Shown here piece after piece: positions 61,047 through 64,000 of a stretch of 64,000 nt of DNA. The notes below the pieces were generated by a model, which saw nothing but the letters and a program-made list of their open reading frames with translations, was not told where the DNA came from and searched no databases. Source of the DNA: Chloroflexota bacterium. GTDB lineage: Bacteria > Chloroflexota > Dehalococcoidia > Lucifugimonadales > Lucifugimonadaceae. Every line of letters begins with the position of its first letter. The stretch's first letter is position 1. Location: the NCBI GenBank assembly GCA_018650845.1, contig JABIFF010000008.1, positions 62,001 to 126,000 on the forward strand, written 5' to 3'. Made by a program: the position numbers and the translations under genes.

Positions 61047-61313
61047 ATGTGTACTTGGATTATCGAAAAAGCAGAGATGGAAGGTTCAGCAAAAGGACCT
61101 GATGGCTGGTTCAAACTGGCGCAAGCGAATGTGTACTACGACCACCCATACGATGCGCCACTTGATCATGCGCTTGTGATCGATTTTGTGAAGAATCCCG
61201 ATAAGCCCGAAGGCCGAGTTGCGGTTGAGATCAGTGCTGAGTCAGCCAAGAGACTAATCGAGAGCATTCAAACGGCACTTGAGACGGGTGAGCGAGAGCA
61301 CGCGTTAGGGTAG
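61047..61313 (+). CDS. DUF6295-like small protein
   Basis: 88 residues. MCTWIIEKAEMEGSAKGPDGWFKLAQANVYYDHPYDAPLDHALVIDF is the recognisable DUF6295-type opening, with Cys2 and a Tyr-Asp-His-Pro motif. The C-terminus is a helix (SAESAKRLIESIQTALE). The ATG is preceded by GGGAG 8 nt upstream. It is divergent from the second DUF1059-like gene. Function unknown; family from memory and to be checked. Confidence 0.7.
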   Translation: MCTWIIEKAEMEGSAKGPDGWFKLAQANVYYDHPYDAPLDHALVIDFVKNPDKPEGRVAVEISAESAKRLIESIQTALETGEREHALG

Positions 61314-61347
61314 GGACGGGTTCGATTCCGTGAGACGTTGCGCGACT

Positions 61348-61374
61348 CCACCCCAGATCCCTCGTTCCTCGGGA
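61348..61374. repeat. Dispersed repeat family E, reverse copy 3
   Basis: CCACCCCAGATCCCTCGTTC followed by CTCGGGA, the reverse complement of the core of the copies at 26211 and 55032. It lies between convergent genes. Confidence 0.65.
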
Positions 61375-61433
61375 AATAGATTCTGGAGTTAGTAAGTTCG
61401 GTGCGAGCGACCCTAATAAGGACGACGCTGAAA

Positions 61434-61910
61434 TTACGACTTGGTTAGGCGCTCTGCGGCGTCTTGTACTGAGCGGACGATCTTGTCGTAGCCGGTGCAG
61501 CGGCACAGGTTTCCAGCAAGTTTTAGCCTGATTTCGTTCTCGGTTGGGTGCGGATTGTCGTTCAGCAGGGCAGTAGTAGCGATCATGAAGCCCGGTGTGC
61601 AGAATCCGCACTGGAGCCCCGAATTATCGACGAACGCATCCTGAACCGGAGTTAGGTGGCCGTGATCTGCGAGGCCTTCAACGGTCGTGATTTCTCGACC
61701 GTTGGCTTCCGGTGCTAGAACGAGACATGAACATGACGACTTGCCGTCGACCATGACCGTGCAGGCTCCGCAGTTACCGTTTGAGCAACCTTCTTTAGTG
61801 CCGGTAAGTTTGAGCTGATCTCGAAGTGTTTCGAGCAGCGTCCAAGTTGAATCGACGAGAATCTCGTGCTCAACACCGTTCACAGTGGTTTTGATCTGTT
61901 TCTTACTCAT
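61434..61910 (-). CDS. 2Fe-2S subunit of a xanthine dehydrogenase/CO-dehydrogenase-type hydroxylase
   Basis: 158 residues, CoxS-like. The plant-type ferredoxin cluster is held by C42, C47, C50 and C62 (GCSNGNCGACTV ... CSCLV). The second, helical cluster is held by C101, C104, C136 and C138 (QCGFCTPGFMI ... NLCRCTGY). It passes electrons from the Mo centre to the FAD subunit, encoded directly upstream with no gap. The large Mo-binding subunit gene is not adjacent; XdhC and MocA genes are about 2-4 kb away on the same strand. Confidence 0.93.
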   Translation of the reverse strand: MSKKQIKTTVNGVEHEILVDSTWTLLETLRDQLKLTGTKEGCSNGNCGACTVMVDGKSSCSCLVLAPEANGREITTVEGLADHGHLTPVQDAFVDNSGLQCGFCTPGFMIATTALLNDNPHPTENEIRLKLAGNLCRCTGYDKIVRSVQDAAERLTKS

Positions 61911-62801
61911 TTAGGCGAGTCGCTCCAGGCAAATAGTCAGGGTTCGTTTGGTTAGAACTCTGATCAGTTCTTTTCGATATTCGGCAGAGCCTCGGACGTC
62001 GGTGATCGGTACTGCTGATCCGACGGCCAGATCGGCAGTCTTTTCGATTGCATCGGCATCGATCTTCGTGCCTTCGAGGAACTCTTCGGCTGCGTATGCC
62101 CGTACTGGAGTCGGAGCTACGGAAGCGAGAGCGATTCGGGCTTTGGTTACAACGTTGGTTGAAGGATCGACTTCGATGAGTGATCCAACTCCCGCAACTG
62201 CGATATCCATTTCGTTTCGTGGGATGAATCGCAGGTAGGCAGATGCTGTGTTTGCTGATGGAGTAGGGAGGACGAGCTCTTTGAGAATTTCGCCCTTTTC
62301 AAGAACCGTTTGTCCGGGTCCTGCAAAGAAGTCGATCAGCGGGATTTCACGTTCACCGGAAGCGCTTGCCGTGTGGGCAACGGCTTCGTGGATGAGGAGC
62401 GACGGAATCGTGTCGGCTGAAGGAGCAGCGTTGCAGACGTTTCCGCCTACGCTCGCCCGATTTTGAATATGGACTGATCCAACAAGTTCCGATGCTTCGG
62501 CCAGTGCAGCGAATCCGCCATTTCCAGCGGTGAAGTTGTGTACTTCGGTGCATGAAACGGCTGATCCGATGTGCAGGCCCGAACCGTTAGATTCGATGTT
62601 AAGCAGTTCGGGAATTCGTTTTAGATCGACAACGAGATCGGCATTACGCCGGTTGCTCTTCAGTTGGTCGATGACATCCGTACCACCGGCAAGAGGTCGG
62701 TTTTCGCCGGGTTGCCCCAGCAGTTCAAGCGCACTCGATAGAGACGTAGGCGCTTCGTAATCAAAATTCGGCATTCGTTCGTGCTTCTCCAGTAATTTCA
62801 T
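61911..62801 (-). CDS. FAD-binding subunit of a xanthine dehydrogenase/CO-dehydrogenase-type hydroxylase
   Basis: 296 residues, CoxM-like. The FAD-binding segments are RPLAGGTDVIDQLKSNRRNADLVVDLKRIPEL and VGSVHIQNRASVGGNVCNAAPSADTIPSLL, followed by FFAGPGQTVLEKGEIL and a C-terminal domain (ALASVAPTPVRAYAAEEFL). Residue 10 is a second Met (MPNFDYEAPTSL) and may be the true start at 62774, since related proteins usually begin there. Neither start has a good ribosome site. The stop abuts the ATG of the 2Fe-2S subunit gene. Confidence 0.92.
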   Translation of the reverse strand: MKLLEKHERMPNFDYEAPTSLSSALELLGQPGENRPLAGGTDVIDQLKSNRRNADLVVDLKRIPELLNIESNGSGLHIGSAVSCTEVHNFTAGNGGFAALAEASELVGSVHIQNRASVGGNVCNAAPSADTIPSLLIHEAVAHTASASGEREIPLIDFFAGPGQTVLEKGEILKELVLPTPSANTASAYLRFIPRNEMDIAVAGVGSLIEVDPSTNVVTKARIALASVAPTPVRAYAAEEFLEGTKIDADAIEKTADLAVGSAVPITDVRGSAEYRKELIRVLTKRTLTICLERLA

Positions 62802-62838
62802 GAGCTTTAAAAGCTCAGTCGGGCGAGATTGTACGCCT

Positions 62839-63939
62839 CTATCCCACTCGGTATTCGGCTAGCGTGTCCCATTTTGGGGTCAGACCGAGTCCGGGTAGGT
62901 CGGGTGCGGAGACGTATCCGTCTTCGATGGTGAGTTCGTGCTCCCATACTTTTCCGTGCATCGGGTTCACCGATTCGCGGTAGTACTCAAGCACTAGGCC
63001 GTTTGGAATGGCGGCCATTAGGTGAATGTGAACTTCCTGTGCTCCGTGGGGAGAGATATCTAGATCGTTCGCCTGTGCGAGTGCTGCTACCTTCATAAAT
63101 TCAGTGATCCCACCCAGAATCAGGGCGTCGGGCTGCAAAATATCAACGGCGCGGGCGTTGATCATGTCCCTAAAGCCGTAGCGGGTGTATTCGTTCTCAC
63201 CGGCAGCGATTGGAACTGACGTGGCGCGAGTTATTTCTGCTTGTCCAATGTAGTCATCTGGCTCAACAGGCTCTTCGAACCAGAATAGGTCGTACTGTTC
63301 AGCTTTTCGAGCGAATTCGATCGCCTGGTAGTGACGGTAAGCATTGTTGGCATCGACCATCAGTCGAACGTCGGGGCCGATCGTTTCACGGCAAACTCGT
63401 ACTCGTTCGATATCTTCGTTAATAGATACTGCGCCGACCTTGATCTTGACCGCCCGTACGCCGAGATCGACGTTCTCTTGCATCTCTTGGGCCAGCTCTT
63501 TAAGGCCTTTGCCTTCCTCGTAGTAGCCGCCAGCGATGTAGGTGTCGACTTTGTCGGTGAACCCGCCGAGCATCTTGTAGACAGGCATGTTGGCGACCTT
63601 GCCTTTGATATCCCAAAGTGCGATATCGATACCAGCGATGATGCGGGTTGAAATGCCGCGCCGACCGACTAGCTTGGGTCGCCACATTGCGTGCCATAGG
63701 GCTTCGTTGTTCAAAGGATCTTGGCCGATGAGGCCCTTCTTGAAGTGTTCAACGAAGGCGAGACCAACTTCGGGAGTTTTTTCGATTCCGCCAGCGAGAC
63801 CAATTCCCTGAATGTCGGGATCGTCGGTATCTATCACAACGATGTTCAGGAGATTGTGGGTGTATGTGTACAGACCGTTCGTGATCGGGACGGCTCGTGG
63901 CCACTTGAACATTTCCAGTCGCACATCTGTGATCTTCAT
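62839..63939 (-). CDS. Enolase-superfamily dehydratase/racemase (third paralog)
   Basis: 366 residues. KxK bases K165/K167 (VKIKVG), metal ligands D196 (VDANN), E222 (WFEEP) and E248 (GENEY), and His base H298 (SPHGA) are all present. The block GENEYTRYGFRDMINARAVDILQPDALILGG resembles the first paralog at 511 (GEHEYTKYGFRDLLVAGGVDIVQPD), so these two are closer to each other than to the copy at 9629. A sugar-acid substrate is inferred. ATG at 63939. It lies upstream of the CoxM-like gene, about 37 bp away, and may be in the same transcript. Confidence 0.92.
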   Translation of the reverse strand: MKITDVRLEMFKWPRAVPITNGLYTYTHNLLNIVVIDTDDPDIQGIGLAGGIEKTPEVGLAFVEHFKKGLIGQDPLNNEALWHAMWRPKLVGRRGISTRIIAGIDIALWDIKGKVANMPVYKMLGGFTDKVDTYIAGGYYEEGKGLKELAQEMQENVDLGVRAVKIKVGAVSINEDIERVRVCRETIGPDVRLMVDANNAYRHYQAIEFARKAEQYDLFWFEEPVEPDDYIGQAEITRATSVPIAAGENEYTRYGFRDMINARAVDILQPDALILGGITEFMKVAALAQANDLDISPHGAQEVHIHLMAAIPNGLVLEYYRESVNPMHGKVWEHELTIEDGYVSAPDLPGLGLTPKWDTLAEYRVG

Positions 63940-64000
63940 CGAGTAATTACCTTTGGCGTGGGTCTGAGACCTGGCAGTTCAGCAACTTCGCTCTTATAAC

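Noticed and set aside
61316-61340. ACGGGTTCGATTCCGT looks like a tRNA T-arm.
   Set aside because: The stem is only 4 bp around an 8-nt loop, no acceptor, D or anticodon arm can be built upstream, and no CCA-proximal acceptor strand follows.

Overview
The window looks like chromosomal DNA of a free-living bacterium, most likely a Chloroflexota/Dehalococcoidia lineage resembling the marine SAR202 group. That placement is inference. It rests on three mandelate-racemase-type enolase-superfamily paralogs in 64 kb, tandem Ldh2 and SMP-30 paralogs, a T-box ahead of valS, many small lipoproteins, and frequent TTG/GTG starts. I see no rRNA, tRNA, insertion sequence, phage gene or CRISPR array. Most of the window is closely packed housekeeping and catabolic genes. 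A handful of intergenic gaps are littered with short dispersed palindromic repeats.

Layout. 1-2.6 kb: partial MFS transporter, enolase-superfamily dehydratase, SDR dehydrogenase. 3.1-7.5 kb: a minus-strand set of a divergent phosphoglycerate mutase, a possible 46-residue protein, an unusual GntR-receiver fusion, a histidine kinase with an unrecognisable ATPase domain, and a NarL-type regulator. 7.6-13.2 kb: DUF192 lipoprotein, MFS exporter, second enolase-superfamily enzyme overlapping ispH, another MFS. 13.4-21.9 kb: an Spx/ArsC-like gene with an in-frame TGA where the first redox Cys is expected, followed by a bSECIS-like hairpin (a probable selenoprotein), then a zinc-ribbon protein, enoyl-CoA hydratase, prs, secA, a PolX homologue whose polymerase aspartates are gone, and an unknown gene. 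21.9-24.9 kb: T-box leader with a GUC specifier and valS. 25-31.5 kb: RraA-like protein, coaBC, coaX, NAD(P)HX repair enzyme, acpS, folD. 31.6-38.3 kb: pyruvate dehydrogenase E1alpha, E1beta and E2 with rsgA inserted, then a double-length ThyX-like protein. 38.3-42.4 kb: an LprG-like lipoprotein with a 14-TM MFS exporter (as in the mycobacterial lprG-p55 pair), a tiny Cys-rich protein, and an ECF sigma/RskA-type anti-sigma pair. 43.6-46.5 kb: a TPP riboswitch and a thiamine-precursor ABC transporter. 46.5-64 kb: accessory catabolism (PHP phosphatase, two SMP-30 lactonases, haloacid dehalogenase-like, ornithine cyclodeaminase-like, ArsR/SRPBCC pair, two Ldh2 dehydrogenases, alpha/beta hydrolase, M24 peptidase), molybdenum-hydroxylase accessory genes (MocA, XdhC, CoxS- and CoxM-like without a large subunit), two DUF1059-like proteins around a dienelactone hydrolase, and a third enolase-superfamily enzyme.

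Functionally the accessory genes suggest oxidation of sugar acids, lactones and hydroxy acids: dehydration by the enolase-superfamily enzymes, lactone opening by SMP-30, oxidation by SDR/Ldh2, possible aldol cleavage by RraA. Carbon would enter central metabolism through pyruvate dehydrogenase. The most striking observations are the probable selenoprotein at 13.4 kb, the GntR-receiver/degenerate-kinase signalling set, the LprG/P55-like pair, the inactivated PolX polymerase site, and several dispersed repeat families.
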